Assembly: GCA_031459615.1 (NCBI GenBank)
Contig: JAVKIE010000007.1
Location: 1-64,000 of the forward strand
DNA: 64,000 bases
Source: Calidihabitans tengchongensis
GTDB lineage: Bacteria; Sysuimicrobiota; Sysuimicrobiia; Sysuimicrobiales; Kaftiobacteriaceae
Reading direction: 5' to 3'
This document shows, piece after piece, positions 25,938-35,392 of the stretch. Numbering within the stretch: the stretch's first letter is position 1; every line of letters starts with the position of its first letter. Made by a program: the position numbers and the translations under genes. The notes beneath the pieces are model-generated. The model made no database searches, had not been told where the DNA came from, and saw only the letters and a program-made list of their open reading frames with translations.

Positions 25938-28276
25938 GACGGAGTGCGCTGACGCGCGGCGCGGATCAGCTCCCGCAGCCGGTTGGGGCTCAGCGGCATC
26001 TCGGTGATCTTCACCCCGAACTCCGCCAGGGCATCCTCCAGCGCCTGGGCGAACAGGGCCGGCACCGGGATGACCCCCGCCTCCCCGGCGCCCTTGATGC
26101 CCAGGGGATTCAGCGGTGAGGGGGTCTCCAGGTGCGCCACCTCCACCTCCGGGATCTCCATGGCGGTGGGCAGCAGGTAGTCCATGAAGGTCTGGGTCAG
26201 CAGCTGGCCGCTGCTGTCGTACACCAGCTTTTCGTAAAACACCCCGCCGATGCCCTGGGCCACCCCGCCCCGGATCTGGCCCTCCAGGATCTTGGGATTG
26301 ATCACCCGGCCGCAGTCGTGCACCACCACGTACCGCAGAAACCGCACCTGGCCCGTCTCGGGGTCCACCTCCACCAGGGCGGCGTGGACGCCGTTGGGGA
26401 AGGTGCCCCGGGGCGGGGCGAAGTAGCGGCTGGCCTCCAGCCCCGGCTGTTCCCACTCCGCGGGGATGGTGCCGCGCAGGGGATTGGCGAGGACGGCGAT
26501 CTCCCCCAGGCTGAGAGACCGCGCCGGGGCGCCGCGCACGTACACCCGCCCGCCTTCCAGGACCAGGTCCTCGACCCGCGCCTCCAGCGCCGTGGCGGCC
26601 ACCTTCAACGCCTTCTCCCGCACCGCCTGGGCGGCCAGGTGCACGGCGGTGCCGGCCACCACCGCGGCGCGGCTGGCGAAGGTCCCGGTCCCCCACCCGA
26701 ACGCCCCGCTGTCCCCGGTGGTGACCACCACGTCCTCCACCGGCACGCTCAGCGCGTCGGCGATGATCTGGGCGAAGGACGTGAAGTGCCCCTGTCCCTG
26801 GGTGCCCACGCTGGTGGCCGCGTGCACCTTGCCCGAGGGCTCCACCGTCACCCGGCACCCCTCGTAGGGGCCGATGCCCGAGCCCTCCACATAGCAGGCC
26901 ACCCCCAGCCCCACGTACCGGCCCTCCCGGCGGTAGCGGGCCTTCTCCTCCGGCCAGCGGTCATAGCCGATCATCTCCAGGGCCCGCTCCAGGGTGGCCG
27001 GATAGTTGCCGCTGTCGTAGATCAGCGGCGCATTGTCCTGGTAGATCAGCCCCACGTTGTAGGGGAACTCGTGGGGCTGGATGAAGTTGCGCCGGCGCAC
27101 CTCCACCCGGTCCAGCCCCAGGGTCTCCGCCACCCGGTCCAGCAGCCGCTCCATCACGAAGACGCCGTGGGGCCGCCCCGCTCCCCGGTAGGGGCTGACG
27201 ATGGTCTTGGTGGTGAACACCGCCCGGAACTCGCAGTGGTAGTTGGGGATCTTGTAGGGCCCCGGCAGGGTGGTGCTGGCCACGATGGGCACGATCAGGC
27301 CGTAGGGGATGTAGGCGCCGGCGTCATACAGGAAGTCGGTGCGCACGGCGAGGATGCGGCCGTCCCGGTCGGTGGCGATGGCCGCGTCGTGGATCTGCTC
27401 CCGCTCCTGGTTCATGGCCAGGAAGCACTCCCGGCGGTCCTCGATCCACTTGACCGGGCGGCCCAGCCGCATGGCGGCGTAGGGGACCAGCACCTCTTCC
27501 GGGTAGAACATCATGATCTTGGGGCCGAACCCGCCGCCGATGTCGGGGGCGATGACCCGCACCTGCGCCTGGGACAGCCCCAGCAGCCGGGCCAGGCCGT
27601 TGCGGATGGGGATGGGGGCCTGGGTGGAGTCCCACACCACCAGCTGGCGCATCCGCGGGTCCCACTGGGCCACCACGCCCCGGGTCTCCAGGGGGGCGGC
27701 GGTTCCCCGGTCGATCACAAAGCGCTCCCGCACCACCACCGGCGCCCGGGCAAAGGCGTCTTCCACGTTGCCCACCCGCTGGGCGTAGTGGGCGCACACG
27801 TTGGTGCCGATGTCCTCGTGGACCAGCGGGGCGTCGGGCTGCACCGCCGCCAGGAGGTCCACCACCGGCGGCAGGGGCTGGTAGTCCACCTCGATGAGCT
27901 CGGCGGCGTCCTCGGCCCGGTACCGGCTGTCGGCGACCACGAATGCCACCGGCTCGCCCACGTGGCGCACCTTGTCGGCGGCCAGGGCGTACTGGGTCTT
28001 GTGGTGCACCAGGGCCGGGTGGGGGATCAGTTTCGGCAGCGGCCCGGCCAGGGCGGGGGGCAGGTCGGCGTGGGTGAACACCGCCACCACGCCCGGCGCC
28101 TGGAGGGCCCGGCTGGCGTCGATGCGGCGGATGCGGGCGTGGGCGTGGGGGCTGCGCAGCACGGCCGCGTGCAGCATGCCCGGCAGGGTGATGTCGTCCA
28201 CGTAGGTGCCCCGACCGGTGAGCAGCCGGGGGTCTTCCAGGCGGGAAATGGGAGCGCCGAAATACCGCGTCGCCAT
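25934..28276 (-). CDS. Molybdenum hydroxylase large subunit (xanthine dehydrogenase/CoxL-like)
   Basis: 780-residue molybdopterin-binding catalytic subunit. It opens with the family start SRLEDPRLLTGRGTYVDDI. The active-site loop reads SPYRGAGRPHG (near residue 362) rather than the AYRCSFR of true CO dehydrogenase, and the catalytic glutamate lies in KGAGEAG near residue 727. It therefore hydroxylates an organic substrate such as a purine, other N-heterocycle or aldehyde rather than CO. It is the first gene of the operon coxL-coxM-coxS-DUF2877-EamA; the DUF2877 link favours purine or ureide breakdown (inference). Confidence 0.92.
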   Translation of the reverse strand: MATRYFGAPISRLEDPRLLTGRGTYVDDITLPGMLHAAVLRSPHAHARIRRIDASRALQAPGVVAVFTHADLPPALAGPLPKLIPHPALVHHKTQYALAADKVRHVGEPVAFVVADSRYRAEDAAELIEVDYQPLPPVVDLLAAVQPDAPLVHEDIGTNVCAHYAQRVGNVEDAFARAPVVVRERFVIDRGTAAPLETRGVVAQWDPRMRQLVVWDSTQAPIPIRNGLARLLGLSQAQVRVIAPDIGGGFGPKIMMFYPEEVLVPYAAMRLGRPVKWIEDRRECFLAMNQEREQIHDAAIATDRDGRILAVRTDFLYDAGAYIPYGLIVPIVASTTLPGPYKIPNYHCEFRAVFTTKTIVSPYRGAGRPHGVFVMERLLDRVAETLGLDRVEVRRRNFIQPHEFPYNVGLIYQDNAPLIYDSGNYPATLERALEMIGYDRWPEEKARYRREGRYVGLGVACYVEGSGIGPYEGCRVTVEPSGKVHAATSVGTQGQGHFTSFAQIIADALSVPVEDVVVTTGDSGAFGWGTGTFASRAAVVAGTAVHLAAQAVREKALKVAATALEARVEDLVLEGGRVYVRGAPARSLSLGEIAVLANPLRGTIPAEWEQPGLEASRYFAPPRGTFPNGVHAALVEVDPETGQVRFLRYVVVHDCGRVINPKILEGQIRGGVAQGIGGVFYEKLVYDSSGQLLTQTFMDYLLPTAMEIPEVEVAHLETPSPLNPLGIKGAGEAGVIPVPALFAQALEDALAEFGVKITEMPLSPNRLRELIRAARQRTPS

Positions 28277-28434
28277 GGTTGAGCTCAGAACGCCGCCCGC
28301 CGCGCGGGGCGGCGGGAACGATAGGAGAAGTTCTACGCCCGGCGGGAGACTCCTGGAGGCGGCGGGGTCATGGACGGTCGGCGGCGGCGGATGGTACAGT
28401 ACGGAGTGCGCACGGTGTGCGCGGTCAGACGCCT

Positions 28435-30564
28435 ATGATCCAGCCCCTGTGGGTGCCCTCCGAGGACCGGATCCGTGCGGCCGCCATGACCGCGTTCATG
28501 GAGGTGGTCAACCGGCGGCACGGCCTGGCCCTGCGGTCCTACCGGGAGCTGTGGGGGTGGTCGGTCGACCACATCGCCGACTGCTGGGCCGCGGTGTGGG
28601 ACTTCGTGGGCATCATCGCCTCCCGGGGCTACGACCAGGTGGTGGACGACCTGACCCGGTTCCCGGGGGCGCGCTGGTGCGTGGGCGCGCGGCTGAACTT
28701 CGCCCAGAACCTGCTGCGCCATGGGGACAGTCCCCACCCGGCCCTGCTGTTCCGCTCCGAGGACGGCCGGCGGCGGGTGCTCACCTACGCCGAGCTCCGG
28801 CGGGAGGTGGGGCGGCTCGCCGCCTCGCTGCGGGCGGTGGGCGTCCAGCCGGGGGATCGGGTGGTCGCCTACATGCCCAACGTGCCCGAGACCGTCATCG
28901 CCATGCTGGCGGCCGCCAGCCTGGGGGCCACCTGGGCCTCGTGCGCCACCGACCTGGGCCCCGCGGCCGCCCTGGACCGGCTGGGGCAACTCAGCCCGGT
29001 GGTCCTGTTCACCGCCGACGGCTACGTCTACAAGGGGGAGCGCTACGACACCCGGGAGAAGGCCGCGGCGGTGGCCGCCGGGATCCCCTCCCTGCGCCAG
29101 GTGGTGGTCGTGCCCTCTGCCGCCGGGGACGGGGAGCCCGGGCCGATCCCCCGCGCCGTCCGGTGGGAGGAGTTCCTGGCGCCGGAGGCGTCCCCGGAGT
29201 ATGTCCAGCTGCCCTTCGACCACCCGCTCTACATCATGTTCTCGTCCGGCACCACCGGCAAACCCAAGTGCATGGTCCAGGGCGCCGGCGGCGTCCTGCT
29301 CAACCACCTCAAGGAGCTGGTCCTGCACACCGACCTGACTGCCCGCGACCGCATCGTGTACCTGACCACGTGCAGCTGGATGATGTGGAACTGGCTGGTG
29401 TCCGCCCTGGCGGTGGGGGCCACGGTGGTGCTGTACGACGGCCACCCGGCCTGGCCGCGCCCGGACGCCCTGTGGAAGATGGTGGAGGAGGAACGGCTGA
29501 CGGTGGTGGGGGTGAGCGCCAGCTACCTGAACGCCCTGCGGGCGGCGGGCGTGCGGCCGGCGGCCACCTGCGACCTGTCGTCGCTGCGGGAGATCTCCCA
29601 GACCGGGTCGCCCCTGTCGCCTGAGGGCTTCGCCTACGTCTATCGGGAGATCAAGGCCGACGTCCACCTCAACTCCATCTCGGGCGGCACCGACATCAAC
29701 GGCTGTTTCGCCGCCGGCAGCCCCACCCTGCCGGTGTATCCCGGCCAGACCCAGGGCCCGGCGCTGGCCATGCGCGTCCGGGCCTACGACGAGGAGGGAT
29801 CCCCCGTCTACGACCGGCCCGGGGAGCTGGTGTGCGAGGCGCCGGCCCCGTCCATGCCGCTGTACTTCTGGGACGATCCCGACGGCCGCAAGTACCTGGA
29901 GGCGTACTTCACCTTCTACCCGCACCGCCGGGTGTGGCGGCACGGGGACTACATCACCATCCACAGCGACACCGGCGGGATCACCTTCCACGGCCGGTCC
30001 GACACCGTGCTGAAGCCGTCGGGGGTGCGGATCGGGACGGCGGAGATCTACAACGTGGTGGAGAAGCTGGAGGGGGTGGCCGACAGCCTGGCGGTGGGGC
30101 AGCCCTGGGGCGGTGACCAGCGCATCGTCCTGTTCGTCAAGATGGCTCCGGGGCACGCCTTCGGCCCCGAGGTGGCGGACCGGATCCGGCGCGCCCTGCG
30201 GGAGCAGGCGTCTCCCCGCCACGTCCCCGCGGTGATCCTGGAGGCGCCGGACATCCCCTACACGTTGAATATGAAGAAGGTGGAGAGCGCGGTGGCCAAC
30301 ATCCTGGCCGGCCGGCCGGTGGTCAACCGGGAGGCGCTGATCAACCCGGAGACGCTGGCCTACTTCGAGAGGATCCGGGACGAGCTCCTGCGTCTTCCGG
30401 ACCAGCGAGGAGGCGCCCATGAAGGTGGAAGGGACGTACACCCTGGCGGCTCCCCGTCAGAAGGTGTGGGAGCTGCTGAACGACCCGGAGGTTCTGGCGC
30501 GGGCCACTCCGGGGATCACCCGTCTCGTCCCCCAGGGAGTGGACACGTACCGGGCCACCATTGA
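28435..30564 (+). CDS. Acetoacetyl-CoA synthetase-like acyl-CoA ligase with overlapping C-terminal tail
   Basis: 709 residues. It follows the acetoacetyl-CoA synthetase layout: N-terminal PLWVPSEDRIRAAAMTAFM, the ATP-binding loop MFSSGTTGKPKCMV near residue 265, TTCSWMMWNWLVSALAVGA, ISGGTDINGCF, and the C-terminal hinge HGRSDTVLKPSGVRIGTAEI with a lysine at NMKK. It would form an acyl-CoA from a short keto or hydroxy acid. Homologues end near residue 660, but this frame runs on for about 48 Gly/Pro/His-rich residues across the start of the CoxG gene (146 bases shared). The natural stop may have been lost. ATG 28435 was chosen by homology. Confidence 0.85.
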   Translation: MIQPLWVPSEDRIRAAAMTAFMEVVNRRHGLALRSYRELWGWSVDHIADCWAAVWDFVGIIASRGYDQVVDDLTRFPGARWCVGARLNFAQNLLRHGDSPHPALLFRSEDGRRRVLTYAELRREVGRLAASLRAVGVQPGDRVVAYMPNVPETVIAMLAAASLGATWASCATDLGPAAALDRLGQLSPVVLFTADGYVYKGERYDTREKAAAVAAGIPSLRQVVVVPSAAGDGEPGPIPRAVRWEEFLAPEASPEYVQLPFDHPLYIMFSSGTTGKPKCMVQGAGGVLLNHLKELVLHTDLTARDRIVYLTTCSWMMWNWLVSALAVGATVVLYDGHPAWPRPDALWKMVEEERLTVVGVSASYLNALRAAGVRPAATCDLSSLREISQTGSPLSPEGFAYVYREIKADVHLNSISGGTDINGCFAAGSPTLPVYPGQTQGPALAMRVRAYDEEGSPVYDRPGELVCEAPAPSMPLYFWDDPDGRKYLEAYFTFYPHRRVWRHGDYITIHSDTGGITFHGRSDTVLKPSGVRIGTAEIYNVVEKLEGVADSLAVGQPWGGDQRIVLFVKMAPGHAFGPEVADRIRRALREQASPRHVPAVILEAPDIPYTLNMKKVESAVANILAGRPVVNREALINPETLAYFERIRDELLRLPDQRGGAHEGGRDVHPGGSPSEGVGAAERPGGSGAGHSGDHPSRPPGSGHVPGHH

Positions 30565-30856
30565 GGTCGGGGTGGGCCCGGTCCGGGGAACCTACGAAGG
30601 ACAGGTGAGGATCGCCGACCGGGCGCCCCCGGAAAGGATCCGCCTGGAGGTGGAGGGCGGCGGCCGGCCGGGGACCATCCGGGCCGTGGGCGAACTGCGC
30701 CTGGAGGAGCGGGACGGCCAGACGCTGGTGACCTACACCGGGGACGCCCAGGTGACCGGGCTGATCGCCAGCGTGGGGCACCGGCTTATCGGCGGGGTGG
30801 CCCGGCAGATGGCCGTGGAGTTCTTCAAAGCCCTCGAGCGCGAGCTGGCCCGCTGA
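30419..30856 (+). CDS. coxG: CoxG-like SRPBCC domain protein
   Basis: 145-residue protein of the CoxG family (SRPBCC fold). Characteristic parts are MKVEGTYTLAAPRQKVWELL at the start, NDPEVLARATPGI near residue 22 and the IASVGHRLIGGVARQMAVEFF end helix. CoxG-type proteins are found with molybdenum hydroxylases, where they are thought to help anchor or mature the enzyme. GAGGAGG lies just upstream. The start sits within the tail of the preceding ligase gene, and the gene is followed after four bases by a hydroxylase large subunit, so it is probably co-transcribed with it. Confidence 0.85.
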   Translation: MKVEGTYTLAAPRQKVWELLNDPEVLARATPGITRLVPQGVDTYRATIEVGVGPVRGTYEGQVRIADRAPPERIRLEVEGGGRPGTIRAVGELRLEERDGQTLVTYTGDAQVTGLIASVGHRLIGGVARQMAVEFFKALERELAR

Positions 30857-30860
30857 GCCC

Positions 30861-33182
30861 ATGGCCCTCTCCCGCGCGCTGGGCGCCCGGATCCGACGCC
30901 GCGAAGATCCCCGGTTGATCACGGGCACGGCCACCTACGTGGACGACATCGTCCTGCCGGGGATGCTGCACGTGGTCCTGGTCCGCAGCCCTCACGCCCA
31001 CGCCCGCATCGCCGCCCTGGACCTCTCCGCCGCCCGCCGGGCCCCCGGCGTGGTGGCGGTGTGGACGGGGGACGACATCCGCGCGCGCTGCGGCCCCCTG
31101 CCCGTCGGCCCGCGCATCCGGGAGATGAAGGTCCCCCGGCGGTATCCGCTGGTGGTGGACGGCGTGGTCCGCCACGTGGGCGACCCGGTGGCGGCGGTGG
31201 TGGCCACCACCCCCGCACTGGCCCGGGATGCGGCCGACCTGGTCGAGGTGCGCTACGACCCGCTGCCCCCGGTGGTGGACGTGGAGCAGGCGGCCGCCCC
31301 GGGGGCGCCGGTCATCCACCCCGAGCTGGGCACCAACGTCTGCTACCGGATGACGTTCGGCGAGCCGGTGGACGACGCGCTGGGCGGCGCCGACGTGGTG
31401 GTGTCCCTGCGCATCGTCCAGCAGCGCCTGATCGCGGTGGCCATGGAGACCCGGGGGGTGGTGGCCGACCCGCGCGGCGGGGAGCTGACCGTGTGGACGT
31501 CCACCCAGATCCCCCACGTGGTCAAGACGGCCCTGGCGGAGATGCTGCGCCTGCCCGAGCACCAGGTGCGGGTGATCGCCCCCGAGGTGGGAGGCGGGTT
31601 CGGCAGCAAGCTGGATGTGTACGGGGAAGAGGCGCTGGTGGCGGCCCTGGCCCTGGCCCTGGGCCGGCCGGTCAAGTGGGTGGAAACCCGCCGGGAGAAC
31701 TTCCTGGCCACCGTCCAGGGCCGCGGCCACGTGGAGTACGTGGACCTGGGCGCCCGCCGGGACGGCACCCTGCTTGCCCTGCGGGTGCGCGTGCTGGCCG
31801 ACCTGGGCGCCTACTCCCAGCTGCTGACCCCGGGCGTGCCCACCAATACGGGGTTGATGGCCTGCGGCTGCTACCACATCCCCCGCGCCTTCGCCGAGGT
31901 CACCGGGGTGTTCACCACCCTGCCGCCCACCGACGCCTACCGGGGGGCCGGCCGCCCGGAGGCCACATTCCTCATCGAGCGGGCCATGGACGTGCTGGCG
32001 GCCCGGCTGCGGATGGACCCGGCGGAGGTGCGGCGGCGCAACTTCATTCCGCCCGACGCGTTCCCGTACCGCACCCCCACCGGGGCCACGTACGACACCG
32101 GCAACTACGCGGCGGCGCTGGACCGGGCCCTGCAGATGGTCGGCTACGCGGCCCTGCGGGAGGAGCAGCGCCGCCTGCGGGAGCGGGGGCGGTACCTGGG
32201 CATCGGGATCAGCAGCTACGTGGAGATCACCGGCCTGGGCGCGGCGGCGGGGCTGCCCGGCGGGCGGTGGGAGAGCGCCACGGTGCGGGTGGAGCCCACC
32301 GGCTCGGTGGTGGTCCTGACGGGGGCGTCACCCCACGGCCAGGGGGAGGAGACCACCTTCGCCCAGATCGTCAGCGATCGCCTGGGCGTGTCCGTGGAGG
32401 ACGTCCGGGTGGTCCACGGGGACACCCGCGCCGTGCCCTACGGCGTGGGCACCTTCGGCAGCCGCACCACTCCCGTGGGGGGCTCGGCGGTGTACCTGGC
32501 CTGCCAGCGGGTGCGGGACAAGGCACTCCGGCTGGCCGCCCACCTGCTGGAGGCGTCGCCGGCGGACATCGTCTGGGAGAGCGACCGCCTGGCCGTGCGG
32601 GGCAGCCCGGACCGGGCGCTGTCGTTTGCGGAGGTGGCCCGCGCCGCCTACAAGGGGGCGCGCCTGCCGCCGGGGGAGGAGCCCGGGCTGGAGGCCACGG
32701 CGGTGTTCGGCTCGCCGGAGACGGTCTTCCCGTTCGGCACCCACGTGTGCGTCGTGGAGGTGGATCCCGAGACCGGGCAGGTCCACGTCCTCCGCTACGT
32801 GGCGGTGGACGACTGCGGGACCGTCCTCAACCCCCTGCTGGTGGCCGGACAGGTGCACGGCGGCGTGGTGCAGGGGCTGGCCCAGGCCCTGTTCGAGGAG
32901 GCCGTCTTTGACGGCCAGGGGCAGCCGCTGACGGCGAGCCTGCTGGACTATGCGGTGCCCCGGGCCACCCACGTGCCGGTGATGGAACTGGCCCACACCG
33001 TGACCCCCACGCCCCACAACCCGCTGGGGGCCAAGGGCGTGGGAGAGGCCGGCACCATCGGCGCGACCCCCGCGGTGGTGAACGCGGTCCTGGACGCCCT
33101 GGATCCGGCCGGGGTCGAGCACCTGGACATGCCCCTCACCCCGCGCAAGATCTGGGAGGCCCTGCGCGTCCGCAGGCGGTGA
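30861..33182 (+). CDS. Second molybdenum hydroxylase large subunit
   Basis: 773 residues, same family as the gene at 25934-28276 but a divergent paralogue. It begins ARIRRREDPRLITGTATYVD; the active-site loop is TDAYRGAGRPEATF near residue 358 and the catalytic Glu lies in GVGEAG near residue 726. Again it lacks the CO-dehydrogenase Cys loop. No FAD or iron-sulfur subunit genes accompany it; it may share the M and S subunits of the neighbouring operon or use others. It is flanked by coxG and by the coxD/coxE/xdhC/mocA maturation genes. Confidence 0.92.
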   Translation: MALSRALGARIRRREDPRLITGTATYVDDIVLPGMLHVVLVRSPHAHARIAALDLSAARRAPGVVAVWTGDDIRARCGPLPVGPRIREMKVPRRYPLVVDGVVRHVGDPVAAVVATTPALARDAADLVEVRYDPLPPVVDVEQAAAPGAPVIHPELGTNVCYRMTFGEPVDDALGGADVVVSLRIVQQRLIAVAMETRGVVADPRGGELTVWTSTQIPHVVKTALAEMLRLPEHQVRVIAPEVGGGFGSKLDVYGEEALVAALALALGRPVKWVETRRENFLATVQGRGHVEYVDLGARRDGTLLALRVRVLADLGAYSQLLTPGVPTNTGLMACGCYHIPRAFAEVTGVFTTLPPTDAYRGAGRPEATFLIERAMDVLAARLRMDPAEVRRRNFIPPDAFPYRTPTGATYDTGNYAAALDRALQMVGYAALREEQRRLRERGRYLGIGISSYVEITGLGAAAGLPGGRWESATVRVEPTGSVVVLTGASPHGQGEETTFAQIVSDRLGVSVEDVRVVHGDTRAVPYGVGTFGSRTTPVGGSAVYLACQRVRDKALRLAAHLLEASPADIVWESDRLAVRGSPDRALSFAEVARAAYKGARLPPGEEPGLEATAVFGSPETVFPFGTHVCVVEVDPETGQVHVLRYVAVDDCGTVLNPLLVAGQVHGGVVQGLAQALFEEAVFDGQGQPLTASLLDYAVPRATHVPVMELAHTVTPTPHNPLGAKGVGEAGTIGATPAVVNAVLDALDPAGVEHLDMPLTPRKIWEALRVRRR

Positions 33183-33221
33183 CAGGCACCGTCACCGCCT
33201 GCCGCCGGCGCCTTTTTCCCG

Positions 33222-33227
33222 TATAAT
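33222..33227 (+). promoter_or_regulatory. TATAAT -10 box upstream of the coxD gene
   Basis: A perfect TATAAT, in the context GTATAATGAG, lies 54 bases before the coxD start. It stands out strongly against the GC-rich background. No recognisable -35 box is present at the usual distance. The same GTATAATG context appears at 43842 and 48496. Confidence 0.5.
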
Positions 33228-33280
33228 GAGCAGGGGATGGATGCGCCATCCCCGTTGCGTTTCTCACAGGCAGAGGGGCC

Positions 33281-34228
33281 ATGCATCCGGAGATCCAGCG
33301 CATTCAGGCCATGCTCGACGCTCAGGGCTACGTGGCCGACGAGGCCCTGGCCACCTCGGTGTACCTGGCCATCCGGCTGCGCAAGCCGCTGCTGATCGAG
33401 GGCGCGGCCGGGGTCGGCAAGACCGAGGTGGCCAAGGTCATGGCCCGCGCCCTGGACACCGACCTGATCCGCCTGCAGTGCTACGAAGGGCTGGACGCCA
33501 CCACGTCCCTGTACGAGTGGAATTACCAGCGCCAGCTCCTGCACATCCGCCTGCAGGAGCACAGCGATCTTCCCCTGGACGCGCGCGAGCGGGAGATCTT
33601 CAGCGAGCCGTTCCTGCTCAAGCGGCCGCTGCTGCAGGCCATCACCCACCACCGGCCGCCGGTCCTGCTCATCGACGAGGTGGACCGCGCCGACGAGGAG
33701 TGGGAGGCATTCCTGCTGGAGGTGCTGTCCGACTGGCAGGTCACCATCCCCGAGATCGGGACCATCGCGGCCCGCCACATCCCCTACGTGGTCCTCACCA
33801 GCAACCGCACCCGGGAGCTGGGCGACGCCCTGCGCCGCCGCTGCCTGTACCTGTGGATCGACTACCCGACTTTCGAGAAGGAGCTGGCCATCGTGCGGCG
33901 CAAGGTGCCGGAGGTGAACGGCCAGCTGGCCGAGCAGATCGCCGCCTTCATGCAGATGGTGCGCCGCGCGCGCCTGGAGAAGACCCCGGGCCTGGCCGAA
34001 ACCCTGGACTGGAGCGCCGCCCTCATCGCCCTCCACCGCGACCACCTGGACCGGGAGGCCGTGGAGCAGACCCTGGGAGTGCTGTTCAAGCACCGGGACG
34101 ACGCCGAGAAGATCCGGGGCCAGTGGCTGGACCACCTGCTGCGGGGCCTGGAGGAGATGTCCCGCCAGCCGCGCCCCTGGACCCAGGACACGGTGGCTCA
34201 GGTGGCGGACCAGGTCCTGCCCCGCTGA
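33281..34228 (+). CDS. coxD: MoxR-family AAA+ ATPase, CoxD-like
   Basis: 315-residue AAA+ ATPase. Walker A is GAAGVGKTE (about residues 42-50), Walker B VLLIDEVDRADEEWEAF (near residue 128), sensor 1 VVLTSNRTREL, followed by a helical lid. CoxD-type MoxR ATPases act with the VWA protein CoxE in a late maturation step, inserting sulfur and copper into the molybdenum site in the CO dehydrogenase system. Here the partner hydroxylase is not a CO dehydrogenase, so the metal chemistry may differ. Its TGA shares one base with the ATG of the VWA gene. Confidence 0.9.
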   Translation: MHPEIQRIQAMLDAQGYVADEALATSVYLAIRLRKPLLIEGAAGVGKTEVAKVMARALDTDLIRLQCYEGLDATTSLYEWNYQRQLLHIRLQEHSDLPLDAREREIFSEPFLLKRPLLQAITHHRPPVLLIDEVDRADEEWEAFLLEVLSDWQVTIPEIGTIAARHIPYVVLTSNRTRELGDALRRRCLYLWIDYPTFEKELAIVRRKVPEVNGQLAEQIAAFMQMVRRARLEKTPGLAETLDWSAALIALHRDHLDREAVEQTLGVLFKHRDDAEKIRGQWLDHLLRGLEEMSRQPRPWTQDTVAQVADQVLPR

Positions 34229-35370
34229 TGACGGTGCCCGGCGACCTCACCGCGCACGTGGTCGGCTTCTGCCGGGCCCTGCGGGTCCGGGGGCTCGCCG
34301 TGGGACCGCGGGAGGCCGCCGACGCCCTGCGGGCGCTGGCGGCCGTGGACGTGGGCGACCGGCGGGAGTGCTATCTGGCCCTGCGGGCGGTCCTGACATC
34401 CCGCCAGGAAGACCTGGCGGTGTTCGACCAGGTCTTCGCCGAGTACTGGAATCCGCCGTCCCCCTCCGCCCCGGGCGCGGAGGGACCTGAGGCGGCCGCG
34501 CCCGCGGGCCCGGAGGGAGAGCAGGCCGCCGTTCCCCAGGTGCTGGCGTGGCTGGACGACGCCCTGACTCCCTCCGACGGGGAGGAGGCCACGGCGGCGT
34601 ACAGCCCGGTGGACGTCCTCACCCACAAGGACTTCAGCGCCTTCAGCGCCGACGAGCTGGCCGAGGTCAGCCGCCTGGTGGTGGCCATCGCCCGGCGGAT
34701 CGCCACGCGCCTGTCCCGGCGCATGCGGGCCGCCCGCCGGGGCCACCTGGTGGATCTGCGCCGGACCCTCCGCTACAGTCTGCGCCGCGGCGGGGAGGTC
34801 ATCGACCTGGCATACCGCCGCCGGCGGATCCGCAAGACCCGGGTGGTGGTCCTGGCCGACGTGAGCGGGTCCATGGACGTGTACAGCCGTTTCCTGGTCC
34901 AGTTCGTCTTCGCCCTGCAGCACACCCTGGGCCAGGTGGAGACCATGGTCTTCAGCACCCGCCTCACCCGGGTGACCGATGCCCTGTCCGAGGCCGACCT
35001 GCGCACCGCCCTGGACCAGGTGGCCCGCCAGGTGCCCGACTGGTCGGGCGGGACGAAGATCGGGGCGAGCCTGCGACAGTTCCTGGACCGATACGGGGAC
35101 GGCCTGCTGGGCCCCCGGACGGTGGTCATCATCATCAGCGACGGGTGGGATACCGGAGACATCGAGGTCCTGGACGGGGCCATGCGGGAGCTGCGCGCCC
35201 GGGCGGGACGGGTCATCTGGCTGAATCCGCTGCTGGGCAGCCCGGGGTACGAGCCCATCTGCCAGGGGATGCGCACGGCTCTGCCCCACGTGGACGTCTT
35301 TGCGTCCGCCCACAACCTGGACAGCCTGCGCCGGCTGGAGAGGCATCTGGCTTTGCGCGGCCGCCCGTAG
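34228..35370 (+). CDS. coxE: VWA-domain protein, CoxE-like
   Basis: 380 residues. The N-terminal half is helical, with an acidic/proline-rich linker (about residues 80-105). The C-terminal VWA domain carries a metal-ion-dependent adhesion site, VVVLADVSGSMD near residue 210, plus a conserved SGGTKIGASLRQF and IIISDGWDTGD. CoxE partners the CoxD ATPase in hydroxylase maturation. ATG 34228 shares one base with the coxD stop (TGATG). Confidence 0.9.
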   Translation: MTVPGDLTAHVVGFCRALRVRGLAVGPREAADALRALAAVDVGDRRECYLALRAVLTSRQEDLAVFDQVFAEYWNPPSPSAPGAEGPEAAAPAGPEGEQAAVPQVLAWLDDALTPSDGEEATAAYSPVDVLTHKDFSAFSADELAEVSRLVVAIARRIATRLSRRMRAARRGHLVDLRRTLRYSLRRGGEVIDLAYRRRRIRKTRVVVLADVSGSMDVYSRFLVQFVFALQHTLGQVETMVFSTRLTRVTDALSEADLRTALDQVARQVPDWSGGTKIGASLRQFLDRYGDGLLGPRTVVIIISDGWDTGDIEVLDGAMRELRARAGRVIWLNPLLGSPGYEPICQGMRTALPHVDVFASAHNLDSLRRLERHLALRGRP

Positions 35371-35392
35371 CCGGCGGGGAGGGAGCGGGACC

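Noticed and set aside
25934..33182. CO dehydrogenase (coxL) as the identity of the two large subunits
   Set aside because: Both have PYRGAGR/AYRGAGR in the active-site loop rather than the Cys-containing AYRCSFR of true CO dehydrogenase.
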